From positions 1-32,035 of IMG/VR virus record IMGVR_UViG_3300029309_000185: a stretch of 32,035 bases of DNA, one strand, 5' to 3'. Both the position numbers and the translations under genes were made by a program. This document shows, piece after piece, positions 8,140 through 14,677 of the stretch. This DNA comes from a virus. Below the pieces are notes generated by a model that was given only the letters and a program-made list of their open reading frames with translations, was not told where the DNA came from and did no database searches. Within the stretch, counting starts at the first letter, position 1. Each line of letters begins with the position of its first letter.

Positions 8140-8904
8140 ATGGGATTTCGTGAAGATGGATCATCACACGTAACCGGTATCAAAAACGAAGAACAACTTC
8201 GGAAATATCTAAAGAGTGGAGCAGCAAGAAAGCTGTACCCACAGCTCTCAGAGGGACTAGATGTAATCAAAAGAGGTGGTACAACTTATAAGCAAGACCT
8301 TGAGATTATTGATAACGATACAACAATCTTAATCTCTGCTAAGAAGAAAGAAACTATTGATAAAGGTTCATTTGATTGGGTAAACTCATCATCTGCGATT
8401 AGAGATGTTGCATCCACTAGAGCGTTTGCTGAGGTTGTAAGAGGTGTCGCTGAGTCTAGACCTAAGTATGGTAGAGCAAAGCTGACGGTTCAGTCAGCTG
8501 CTTATGATGCTATCTGTAGCTTGACTTCGCAAGAGCTAACACAACTACTTGATAAGCATATCAAGCAAAAGAATGAAGATATGAAGATCATGATCACAGA
8601 GTCTAAGAGTGGTAAAAACTGGGAGTATTCTTTTTCTGATTCTCCATTGTACCAGGCCATCGGCTCAAAGACACCAGAGATTGTTCTTGGTCGAGGTGTG
8701 GACTCTGCACAGGTAAAGTTTAGAGACTCTAGCGGTAACCTGATCGACTATGGTTTGAGAGTTCGTGTTGTTACCAATAATGGTATTAGCGCTCTTATCG
8801 GCACCAGTACAGCCAACAAACGATCAGATCCGGTGATAAAGTTCCAACAGGATGATATCCCATCTTTGATCAATAGTCTTGGAAACAAAGTAAGGATGTT
8901 TTAG
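8140..8904 (+). CDS. Hypothetical protein, possible PD-(D/E)xK-like nuclease
   Basis: A 254-residue protein with AAGGAGG before the ATG. No family is recognised with certainty. Residues 53-70 hold D53, E55 and then ISAKKK (S66-A67-K68). A carboxylate strand followed by a hydrophobic strand with (S/E)xK is the outline of a PD-(D/E)xK nuclease core, with Ser replacing Glu. The upstream segment RGGTTYKQD would be the first strand of the core. The C-terminal half has alternating hydrophobic strands. Its place right after a DNA methyltransferase makes a restriction-type nuclease plausible. It could equally be a virion or host take-over protein. The nuclease reading is inference. Confidence 0.8.
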   Translation: MGFREDGSSHVTGIKNEEQLRKYLKSGAARKLYPQLSEGLDVIKRGGTTYKQDLEIIDNDTTILISAKKKETIDKGSFDWVNSSSAIRDVASTRAFAEVVRGVAESRPKYGRAKLTVQSAAYDAICSLTSQELTQLLDKHIKQKNEDMKIMITESKSGKNWEYSFSDSPLYQAIGSKTPEIVLGRGVDSAQVKFRDSSGNLIDYGLRVRVVTNNGISALIGTSTANKRSDPVIKFQQDDIPSLINSLGNKVRMF

Positions 8905-8912
8905 GAGGATAT

Positions 8913-9032
8913 ATGGAACACCTAGCAAACTGTCATGGCGAATGGAATGCCCTCATCGCCATGGCTTCATCACTACCGTTCATCGGTATTTGGGTAAAAT
9001 CAAAACTAGGAGGAACAGATGAGACTAGTTGA
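8913..9032 (+). CDS. Small single-pass membrane protein
   Basis: A 39-residue protein. The ATG at 8913 follows TAGGAGGATAT. After an N-terminal segment with one His-Gly-Glu-Trp stretch, residues ~12-28 are hydrophobic (ALIAMASSLPFIGIWV), followed by a basic end. This fits a single transmembrane helix. Its last 14 nt overlap the next gene, and its codons contain that gene's AGGAGG site. Function unknown. Confidence 0.6.
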   Translation: MEHLANCHGEWNALIAMASSLPFIGIWVKSKLGGTDETS

Positions 9033-9225
9033 GTTATTGGACAGAAACAGAGTGAGAGCAGTTATAAACGTTGACCATATAAGTTCATTTAGACTGGACC
9101 ATGGTACGGTTTGCATTATGCTATCATCAGGTGAATCAGTGCATACTATGTTCACTACAATAGAAGCGGCGATTGATTTTATTTTTCGCGCACAGTCAGT
9201 TATATTAAATGGAGGTAATCAATGA
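9019..9225 (+). CDS. Small hypothetical protein, FlbD-like pattern
   Basis: A 68-residue protein with AGGAGG eight bases before the ATG. The sequence runs from a basic N-terminus through INVDHISSF and CIMLSSGES to a helix EAAIDFI. This pattern (a position where a residue is required, a strand with a Ser/Gly turn, then a helix) resembles small FlbD-like proteins common in phages. The resemblance is weak. The gene overlaps both its neighbours, so it is part of a translationally coupled string. Confidence 0.75.
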   Translation: MRLVELLDRNRVRAVINVDHISSFRLDHGTVCIMLSSGESVHTMFTTIEAAIDFIFRAQSVILNGGNQ

Positions 9226-9521
9226 CTAGATTTGAAATGGGACTTCGCAACCCCGTAGCAGTTGTGGAACAAGCAGAGGAGCAAAAAAGTAAAGAACAGC
9301 ACATGGCTGATTACATTGCTTCTATGAAAGCCCTAGAGGAGGCCATGGAGCCCTACAAGGAACAAAAGCGTGAACTAAAGGCCAACTATGTAGAGAACGG
9401 TTGGCTCACCAAGGAAGACATCAGTCTAACTGTAAAGGCGTATCGTCTGCTCAAGACAGACATTGACCTTGATCAACTGATTGATATTTACGAATCTCTG
9501 AGAAAAAAGGAGGAGAAATGA
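9222..9521 (+). CDS. Small helical hypothetical protein
   Basis: A 99-residue charged protein starting in an ATGA overlap with the upstream stop; GGAGG lies upstream. It is Glu/Lys-rich and predicted mostly helical, with no Cys and no membrane segment. The C-terminal part (ISLTVKAYRLLKTDIDL) looks like a small helical bundle. No family recognised. Confidence 0.75.
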   Translation: MTRFEMGLRNPVAVVEQAEEQKSKEQHMADYIASMKALEEAMEPYKEQKRELKANYVENGWLTKEDISLTVKAYRLLKTDIDLDQLIDIYESLRKKEEK

Positions 9522-9763
9522 AAGTAACAAACGAAAACTCCGAGGACACACCTCTTCTAACAAAAGCAGATTTGGCCGTTGCAGCTTTTGCCTTAGCCGA
9601 GACATTCAACTCTTATCTTTTAGCCTATCAATCAGAGGATTTTGGAGAGCTATCAAAAGAGCAATATGAAACTTCACTGAATAGTTTGCGACTAGCTTTT
9701 ACAAAGTTTGATGCATTTCTAAAATCAACAATGCCGGAGGAACAAAATGATTCTGAGGTATGA
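9518..9763 (+). CDS. Small helical hypothetical protein
   Basis: An 81-residue protein starting in an ATGA overlap, with AAGGAGG upstream. Residues ~15-70 are helix-forming (DLAVAAFALAETFNSYLLAY, then SLNSLRLAFTKFDAFL), suggesting a two-helix hairpin. It is acidic at both ends. Its last 17 nt overlap the dUTPase gene and hold its ribosome-binding site. Function unknown. Confidence 0.75.
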   Translation: MKVTNENSEDTPLLTKADLAVAAFALAETFNSYLLAYQSEDFGELSKEQYETSLNSLRLAFTKFDAFLKSTMPEEQNDSEV

Positions 9764-10205
9764 GAATGTTAGGCCCGGTGTGAAAGCACCAGAGCGCTCC
9801 AATCCATCTGATGCTGGGCTAGATGTATTCTATTGTCCTGAGTATGATAAGGGAGCTATCTTCATCGGACCAACGCAAACAGCAGTTCTCCCAACAGGTC
9901 TTCGGTTTGAGGTACCTCACGGCTATATGCTTGAGGTCAAGAATCGTTCATCTATGGCCGCAAAGAAGCAGCTGTTGGTCGGGGCTTGCGTTATCGACCC
10001 AGGCTACAGTGGCGAGGTCTTCATTAATCTACATAATGTAGGTATGGAGCCACAAATAATAAATACTGGTGATAAAATCGCACAACTTGTTTTATTGCCT
10101 GTATATCATTTTGAGTGTCTGGAAGTGCCTGCTGGTACTATTTATGACCGACCTGTCTGCATTTCATCTAGGGGCGCTGGTGGGTTTGGCTCTACTGGTT
10201 CTTGA
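9747..10205 (+). CDS. dut: dUTP diphosphatase (trimeric dUTPase)
   Basis: A 152-residue protein, the normal size of a Dut subunit. It hydrolyses dUTP to dUMP and pyrophosphate, which keeps uracil out of DNA and feeds dTMP synthesis. All five motifs are visible: I SDAGLDV (21-27), II KNRSSM (65-70), III GACVIDPGYSGEV (79-91), with the catalytic Asp at 84 and Tyr at 87, IV GDKIAQLVLLP (108-118), and V SRGAGGFGSTG at the C-terminus. The enzyme should be active. It is coupled to the gene before it by a 17-nt overlap and to the next one by TGATG. Confidence 0.96.
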   Translation: MILRYENVRPGVKAPERSNPSDAGLDVFYCPEYDKGAIFIGPTQTAVLPTGLRFEVPHGYMLEVKNRSSMAAKKQLLVGACVIDPGYSGEVFINLHNVGMEPQIINTGDKIAQLVLLPVYHFECLEVPAGTIYDRPVCISSRGAGGFGSTGS

Positions 10206-10528
10206 TGTCTCAAAACAAAAGAAAATATGTTTTCTATGGTAAAGAAGAGTATCTGGCTGAGTTTAAGTTACGGATGGAATTCCATGACTTATCACAGTCA
10301 GAGTTTCTTCGCGCCTGTGTGGAAGCAGTGGTAGCTAAAGAAGATCTTATAGAAGATTTTATTGAAGAATATAAAGAAAAGAAAGATAAAGGTAAACAGA
10401 AGAAGATGAGGAAAAAGATCCGGCAAGAACGTAACAATGCCGAGGAGCTTGTGGCTAAACTTGGACTTGACGACTCAGAGATAGAAAATATCTTCGACAT
10501 CATCGCCCAAGAACACCCAGAGCTTTAA
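10205..10528 (+). CDS. Small charged protein, possible ribbon-helix-helix DNA binder
   Basis: A 107-residue protein. The ATG at 10205 forms a TGATG stop-start overlap with dut; a TTG three bases upstream is less likely. Residues ~8-45 (YVFYGKEEYLAEFKLRM, then LSQSEFLRACVEAVVA) have the strand-helix-helix outline of ribbon-helix-helix proteins. A very basic/acidic helix follows (EEYKEKKDKGKQKKMRKKI). It is the last gene of the 8.1-10.5 kb string. A repressor or accessory DNA-binding role is possible but not shown. Confidence 0.75.
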   Translation: MSQNKRKYVFYGKEEYLAEFKLRMEFHDLSQSEFLRACVEAVVAKEDLIEDFIEEYKEKKDKGKQKKMRKKIRQERNNAEELVAKLGLDDSEIENIFDIIAQEHPEL

Positions 10529-10600
10529 AAAAAATGGTTTTTTATTATCTGAACTTCTATTTACTGTGTATTTTAACCATTCTGTAAAGGAGAAATTATC
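10529..10600 (+). other. 72-bp intergenic region without a recognisable promoter
   Basis: There is an A-run then a T-run just after the stop. AATGGTT (10533-10539) is complementary to AACCATT (10575-10581). CTATTTA occurs at 10558-10564. No TTGACA box is present, unlike most other gene starts here, so the next gene may use a different (late) promoter or readthrough. Confidence 0.4.
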
Positions 10601-11221
10601 ATGGCTAAGAAAAATTTATTGAACGAAGCGCAAATCAGACGATTCCAGTCTCTTGCATCTATCCACCCAGTCAACGAAGGTAGTTACTATAACGAAGTTG
10701 CCCACAAAATGGAAGAGGAAGAAATGGAAGAGGGCAAGCACAATCCAATGGCCGAAATGGATCATGGCATGGAAGAAGAAGCCAATCCAATGGCCGAAAT
10801 GGATCATGGCATGGAAGAGGGCGCTCATGAGGACGGCAAGGAAGAAGAAAAAGAAGAAGTTGATGTAGATGCTGACCTTGATGGCGATGGCGATACTGAC
10901 GTTGATCTTGAAGAAGATGATGTAGAAAAGCTCGTTGCTGCCTTTGATGCTGCTATGAACGTAGTTGATAAGCTTCGTGGTGCTCTTGGAATGGGCGACG
11001 AACCAGCTGACGAACCAGCAATGGACATGGAGCCAGCACCAGAGATGGACATGGAAATGGGCGCTGAAGAAACTGAATTGATGGAAGCTTTGGCTGATGT
11101 TGATTTTGTTGGCGAACAATCAGATGTCGTTGAAGAAGTTGCTCGTCGTGTTGCAAAGCGTCTTCAAGAAGCTAAGAAAGCTCAAAAGGCTCTCAACAAA
11201 GCACTTGGAAACAAAAAATAA
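10601..11221 (+). CDS. Acidic repeat protein, probable virion/prohead-type protein
   Basis: A 206-residue, very acidic protein with AAAGGAG upstream. The N-terminus (KNLLNEAQIRRFQSLASI) resembles the start of small virion or prohead-core proteins of marine phages, recalled from memory rather than searched. The middle is low complexity: NPMAEMDHGMEE occurs twice, and an Asp-rich run (DADLDGDGDTDVD) looks like a calcium-binding loop. The C-terminal ~60 residues form a basic amphipathic helix (VARRVAKRLQEAKKAQKAL). A scaffold or capsid-interior role is inferred. It lacks the TTGACA promoter seen at early-type genes. Confidence 0.85.
   Translation: MAKKNLLNEAQIRRFQSLASIHPVNEGSYYNEVAHKMEEEEMEEGKHNPMAEMDHGMEEEANPMAEMDHGMEEGAHEDGKEEEKEEVDVDADLDGDGDTDVDLEEDDVEKLVAAFDAAMNVVDKLRGALGMGDEPADEPAMDMEPAPEMDMEMGAEETELMEALADVDFVGEQSDVVEEVARRVAKRLQEAKKAQKALNKALGNKK
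10741..10818 (+). repeat. Tandem duplication inside the acidic gene
   Basis: A 36-bp segment at 10741-10776 is repeated exactly at 10783-10818 (period 42). It encodes NPMAEMDHGMEE twice. The identity implies a recent in-frame duplication. Confidence 0.85.
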
Positions 11222-11232
11222 CAATTTGTTAC

Positions 11233-11261
11233 TTGACGTAACATTCAGAGTGTGTTAAAAA
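11233..11261 (+). promoter_or_regulatory. Sigma-70-like promoter upstream of the clpP/groEL operon
   Basis: TTGACG (11233-11238), a 17-base spacer ending in TGTGT and TAAAAA (11256-11261). The predicted start point (~11268) lies inside the left stem of the terminator at 11265-11291, so its own transcript cannot form that hairpin. Confidence 0.55.
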
Positions 11262-11264
11262 TAT

Positions 11265-11291
11265 ATGGAGAGGGTAACCTCTCCATTTTTT
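11265..11291 (+). terminator. Rho-independent terminator with GNRA tetraloop
   Basis: ATGGAGAGG (11265-11273), loop GTAA, CCTCTCCAT (11278-11286) and a run of six T (11286-11291). This is a classic intrinsic terminator, ending transcription from the acidic-protein gene. Confidence 0.85.
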
Positions 11292-11302
11292 ATGGAGGAA
11301 GA

Positions 11303-11692
11303 ATGTTATTGAATCTAGTGTGTTTCCTAATCGGATACTGCACTGCCTTACTTGTCATGTACGTTATGAGCCTAGGTGAAGCCGTTCACATACTCAGAAC
11401 TGTGATGCGTAATAGTGCTTTTATACTTGCACATGTGGACCAAGTATACAAAGAGGCTCAGCTGTATCGCAGCAAAGCCATTGACGAAAGCTCATTATCG
11501 ATGAGAGAGAAAATAAATAGAAAAACTCTTGACAGAAACATAATGCGCGAGATGAAGAAAGCAGCGATTAAAGGCTATTTAGATCAGTGGCCCGAGTCTT
11601 TCCAGAACCTTTTAGAGTTCAAAGATTGGGAGTCCATGATAAAGTATGTCGAAGGACAATCAAGAAAAATTAGAAGGAGACGTTATGATTAA
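11303..11692 (+). CDS. Membrane-anchored hypothetical protein
   Basis: A 129-residue protein. The ATG at 11303 follows ATGGAGGAAGA; the in-frame reading from 11252 would pass through the terminator hairpin. Residues ~1-22 are a hydrophobic helix (LVCFLIGYCTALLVMYVM) and serve as a membrane anchor. The rest is cytoplasmic, charged and mainly helical, ending in a basic RKIRRRRYD tail. It overlaps clpP by 8 nt. Function unknown. A membrane partner for the adjacent protease or lysis genes would fit the location. Confidence 0.8.
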   Translation: MLLNLVCFLIGYCTALLVMYVMSLGEAVHILRTVMRNSAFILAHVDQVYKEAQLYRSKAIDESSLSMREKINRKTLDRNIMREMKKAAIKGYLDQWPESFQNLLEFKDWESMIKYVEGQSRKIRRRRYD

Positions 11693-12332
11693 TCTAGCAA
11701 AGACCAAGAAAAAAAGCGCAGAAGAAGAGATCCCTGAAGAAGAAATGGAAGGTGATGCGCTGAATCAACAACTTCTAGAGATGTTAGGTCTCGCCGAAAA
11801 CCCAGAAGCTCGCAGTATTATGTTGATGGGTGATCTAACTGAAGAAAAATCTTTGGAAATCATTACCGCACTTATCGTACTATCAGCACAAGTAAATGCT
11901 GAGACTGGGGTACCGGACCCAATCAAAATCTATGTTTCAACATATGGTGGATCTGCTGATGAAATGTTTGGTATCTATGATGTGATGAATATGTGTAAAG
12001 AAAAAGGCGTTATCATTGAGACTGTTGGTCTTGGTAAAGTAATGTCCGCTGGTACTTTGATTTTGTCTGCAGGATCAAAAGGACACAGGAAAATCGGAAA
12101 GCACACTCGTGTTATGATTCACGCTGTTGCCGGAGGTTCTATGGGCGGTCTTCACTCTATCCTCAACGAGATGGAGCAAATGAAAGGACTTCAAGACTCT
12201 TACATTCAAGCTATCTCTGATGAAACCGAGCTGAGCAAAAAGCAAGTACAAGGCCTAATTAATAGGAAAGTAAATGTCTATCTCAGCGCAGAGGAAGCTA
12301 TTGAGAAAGGACTCGCAGACGGGTATATGTAA
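11685..12332 (+). CDS. clpP: ClpP-like serine protease with altered triad
   Basis: A 215-residue protein of the ClpP family (usual ~195-210). The family forms a barrel of two heptameric rings and cuts unfolded proteins, or serves as a phage head-maturation protease. The ATG at 11685 is chosen because AGAAGGAGA precedes it. Seen: the conserved IYVSTYGGSADEMFGIYD, the nucleophile S121 in GKVMSAGTLILSAG, H146 in RVMIHAVAGG, and NVYLSAEEAIEKGLADG. At the position of the catalytic Asp (E. coli D172, before FLSA) there is Asn (N197). Such an Asp-to-Asn change also occurs in some bacterial ClpP1 paralogues, so activity may be reduced or need a partner. The N-terminal ~30 residues are a Lys/Glu-rich extension. 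The stop overlaps the next start (TAATG). Confidence 0.93.
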   Translation: MINLAKTKKKSAEEEIPEEEMEGDALNQQLLEMLGLAENPEARSIMLMGDLTEEKSLEIITALIVLSAQVNAETGVPDPIKIYVSTYGGSADEMFGIYDVMNMCKEKGVIIETVGLGKVMSAGTLILSAGSKGHRKIGKHTRVMIHAVAGGSMGGLHSILNEMEQMKGLQDSYIQAISDETELSKKQVQGLINRKVNVYLSAEEAIEKGLADGYM

Positions 12333-13225
12333 TGGATAAAATCTTCTATAATGAAGGATCGGCAGCTAAACTGGGATGGACTCCTGACTGGTTTGGCTGT
12401 TCTGATTTTGATGAGGACTTGGTTGATGCAATTATCAGGTTTCAAAAAGACCACGGCTTGACCGCTGATGGATTGATGGGCCCTACAACTTATCGTCGGA
12501 TCTACAATCAACGAATGGCTGAGCTTGATGAGCATCGCCCATCATCTTCCAAGATGAACAAAGAGTCCTACATCATTTACAATTCGGACTATTACCCAAT
12601 CCAGTGGCCAAAGGTGAGACTATTTTTTGAAGCCGATGGATATAAACTAACAAAAGGCTTCAAGGCTTCTAGGCAAAAAAGAGATCCAAAGTTTTTTGTG
12701 TGCCATTGGGATGTTTGTCTCTCAAGCGAGACTTGTTACAAAGTTTTGAACAAGAGGGGGATTAGCGTTCAGTTTGCGATTGATAACGATGGAACTATCT
12801 ATCAATTCATGGACATGAACAACATAGCTTATCACGCTGGTTCTCGTAAGTGGAATGAGCGATCCATTGGGGTTGAGATATCCAATGCTTTCTATCCTAA
12901 GTATCAGTCTTGGTATGAGAAGAAAGGTTACGGTAAAAGACCAATGGTGTGGAACGCACAGGTTCACGGTAAGAAAGTTGAAAAACATCTGGGGTTTTAT
13001 CCAGTTCAGATAGAGGCGCTCCAAGCACTTATGAAAACTGTTCATACAGCCACAGGAATCCCTTTGAAGTGCCCTCTTGATAGAAAGGGCAACACTAGTA
13101 CTAAAGTAAGCAAGCCGGTGGCTGACGGTCGTTTTGAGGGCTTTGTGAGCCACTATCACTTGACCAACCGAAAGATTGATTGTGCCGGCTTGGATCTCAA
13201 AAAAATACTTGGAGGAATTAAATGA
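12332..13225 (+). CDS. Endolysin: peptidoglycan-binding domain + N-acetylmuramoyl-L-alanine amidase
   Basis: A 297-residue protein. Residues ~15-65 are a PG_binding_1 domain (AIIRFQKDHGLTADGLMGP is diagnostic). Residues ~115-290 are a type-2 (PGRP-like) amidase that cuts the bond between MurNAc and the stem peptide. Zinc ligands are probably H125 (VCHWD), H274 or H276 (SHYHLT) and C284 (KIDCAG). The core GTIYQFMD...AYHAGSRKWNERSIGVEISN is typical. There is no signal peptide, so release needs a holin or similar. The 87-residue coiled-coil/membrane protein at 16273 is a candidate. The start overlaps the clpP stop. Confidence 0.93.
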   Translation: MDKIFYNEGSAAKLGWTPDWFGCSDFDEDLVDAIIRFQKDHGLTADGLMGPTTYRRIYNQRMAELDEHRPSSSKMNKESYIIYNSDYYPIQWPKVRLFFEADGYKLTKGFKASRQKRDPKFFVCHWDVCLSSETCYKVLNKRGISVQFAIDNDGTIYQFMDMNNIAYHAGSRKWNERSIGVEISNAFYPKYQSWYEKKGYGKRPMVWNAQVHGKKVEKHLGFYPVQIEALQALMKTVHTATGIPLKCPLDRKGNTSTKVSKPVADGRFEGFVSHYHLTNRKIDCAGLDLKKILGGIK

Positions 13226-14664
13226 AAGACCTTGTAAAAATTATGGAACAAGTTTTGATGGAAAGGTTCCCCTATGATTCAGCAAAGGATATGTGGGGCC
13301 TTGAAAACGAACCTCAACCAAACTCTAGCGAGAACCAGTTGTTCAAAAAGGTAGCTGATCAGCAACCACCAAAGGATGAGGTGACCGAACTGGATTTTGA
13401 TTTTCTGCTAGCAAACCCACAAGAGATTGATGAGAAGACTCAATCTAAACTCATTGCCCTAGTCAGATCACCCAATGCACCCGATGATGTAAAGGCTAAG
13501 TCTCAAGAGGTACTGGATAACTTAGAGACAGAGATTGGAGACAAAGTAACCCAAAGACAAACAATCACCCAGCCACAGATCAGATCGGCAGCCGGACAGG
13601 TTGGAGACTTTCCGGATGAAATGAATACCATCATCGATTCTGTCTTGGGCACAAACACCGATCTGCTGGAAAGGATTAGAAAAACAAGTGAAATTTCACA
13701 GTTCTATTACGAAATCGCTAGGAACCCAGAGGGCAACTCACAAGCTCTAGCTAACAAACCAGACACAGAATTTTTGGCTGAAGTTATGTTGCTGGAGTAT
13801 TTTGCTGAAATAGCTAACTCTTTCGATGTCGGAGCTGGCTCTTATTTGTTTGAGTACTACCTTGCTGCCCTAGCAGGTGGCCGAGTCACAGGTAAGGAGG
13901 CCGGTCCAGCTTCAGGAATGGGCGCTGTTGATTTCACAACACAGGATGGTCGAGCTGGTAGTTCTAAGTTCTACTCCCAGAAGTCAAACATTAGTCAAGC
14001 GATCAGTGGGTTTGAGATTGGGCAGGAAGTTCAATACATAATCGCCCTCAAAAAGCAGACAACTGGCCAGATAGGAAAGGTCAGTGCAGCTGGTGGCAGC
14101 GATGCTGCTAGGATTATAGCAGCAGATATCTATTATCTCAGTGTAACTAAAACGGATGATGCATCGTTTGATGTTAGGAAAGTTGTTAGGTCTGGTGATG
14201 TTGGGAGAACAAATTTGTTTAGGCGACGCAACTTGACCAAAGATGGTAGGTTGAGACTTGGTGACTTTATCAATGAGGGGACTTTCCTGTCGACAATGTT
14301 TGTTGCGGAGACAAGAACAAAAACATTCAGGGATATGATTTACAAGTCAGTTTCGTCCAACATTAACAATGTAAAGAGACAGATACTAACAAATCTCCAA
14401 TCATTCTTCCAGGAGCTTGAAGTAGCTCAAGCATCTTGTAGAACCTTTGCAAGTTCAGGTGAGCTAGATGAGGGAACAAACACACTCACTGCTTTAGATG
14501 CAGCCGATAAGTCTTTCGAAGAGTTTGCTAATAAGTTAGTTGGTGCGACAATCAAAAAAGACTCATCCGAGAGAGAATTAGAGATTACAGAAAATAAAAA
14601 TAATTTTGCAAAAATACTTGACAAAGCCATGCAAGAGGTTATATTAGAGATAATGAAAAAATAA
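13222..14664 (+). CDS. Large hypothetical protein, nuclease-like core motif
   Basis: A 480-residue protein starting in an ATGA overlap, with TTGGAGG upstream. It is not recognised. Residues 1-20 are an amphipathic helix of the kind seen at the N-terminus of many phage virion proteins, and the C-terminal ~20 residues form a similar helix (ILDKAMQEVILEIMKK). The centre has a candidate PD-(D/E)xK-like core: EYYLAALAGG, then GAVDF (D237), then GSSKFYS (S247, S248, K249). The C-terminal third is helical. It lies between the lysis genes and groEL, in a likely structural operon. An injected or virion-associated nuclease is one possibility; it remains inference. Confidence 0.85.
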   Translation: MKDLVKIMEQVLMERFPYDSAKDMWGLENEPQPNSSENQLFKKVADQQPPKDEVTELDFDFLLANPQEIDEKTQSKLIALVRSPNAPDDVKAKSQEVLDNLETEIGDKVTQRQTITQPQIRSAAGQVGDFPDEMNTIIDSVLGTNTDLLERIRKTSEISQFYYEIARNPEGNSQALANKPDTEFLAEVMLLEYFAEIANSFDVGAGSYLFEYYLAALAGGRVTGKEAGPASGMGAVDFTTQDGRAGSSKFYSQKSNISQAISGFEIGQEVQYIIALKKQTTGQIGKVSAAGGSDAARIIAADIYYLSVTKTDDASFDVRKVVRSGDVGRTNLFRRRNLTKDGRLRLGDFINEGTFLSTMFVAETRTKTFRDMIYKSVSSNINNVKRQILTNLQSFFQELEVAQASCRTFASSGELDEGTNTLTALDAADKSFEEFANKLVGATIKKDSSERELEITENKNNFAKILDKAMQEVILEIMKK

Positions 14665-14677
14665 CTTTGGAGGAAAA

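Noticed and set aside
10533-10581. AATGGTT/AACCATT inverted repeat as a terminator or operator
   Set aside because: The arms are 35 bases apart, only 7 bp, with no T-tract; chance is likely in AT-rich DNA.
10860-10920. EF-hand calcium site in the acidic protein
   Set aside because: The Asp spacing is suggestive, but the hydrophobic and Glu positions of a canonical loop are not met; noted only as an acidic run.
10616-11119. Long open frame on the minus strand opposite the acidic gene
   Set aside because: It is a compositional shadow of the Glu/Asp/Met-rich repeat gene: Phe/His low complexity, no ribosome-binding site, and against the uniform gene direction.
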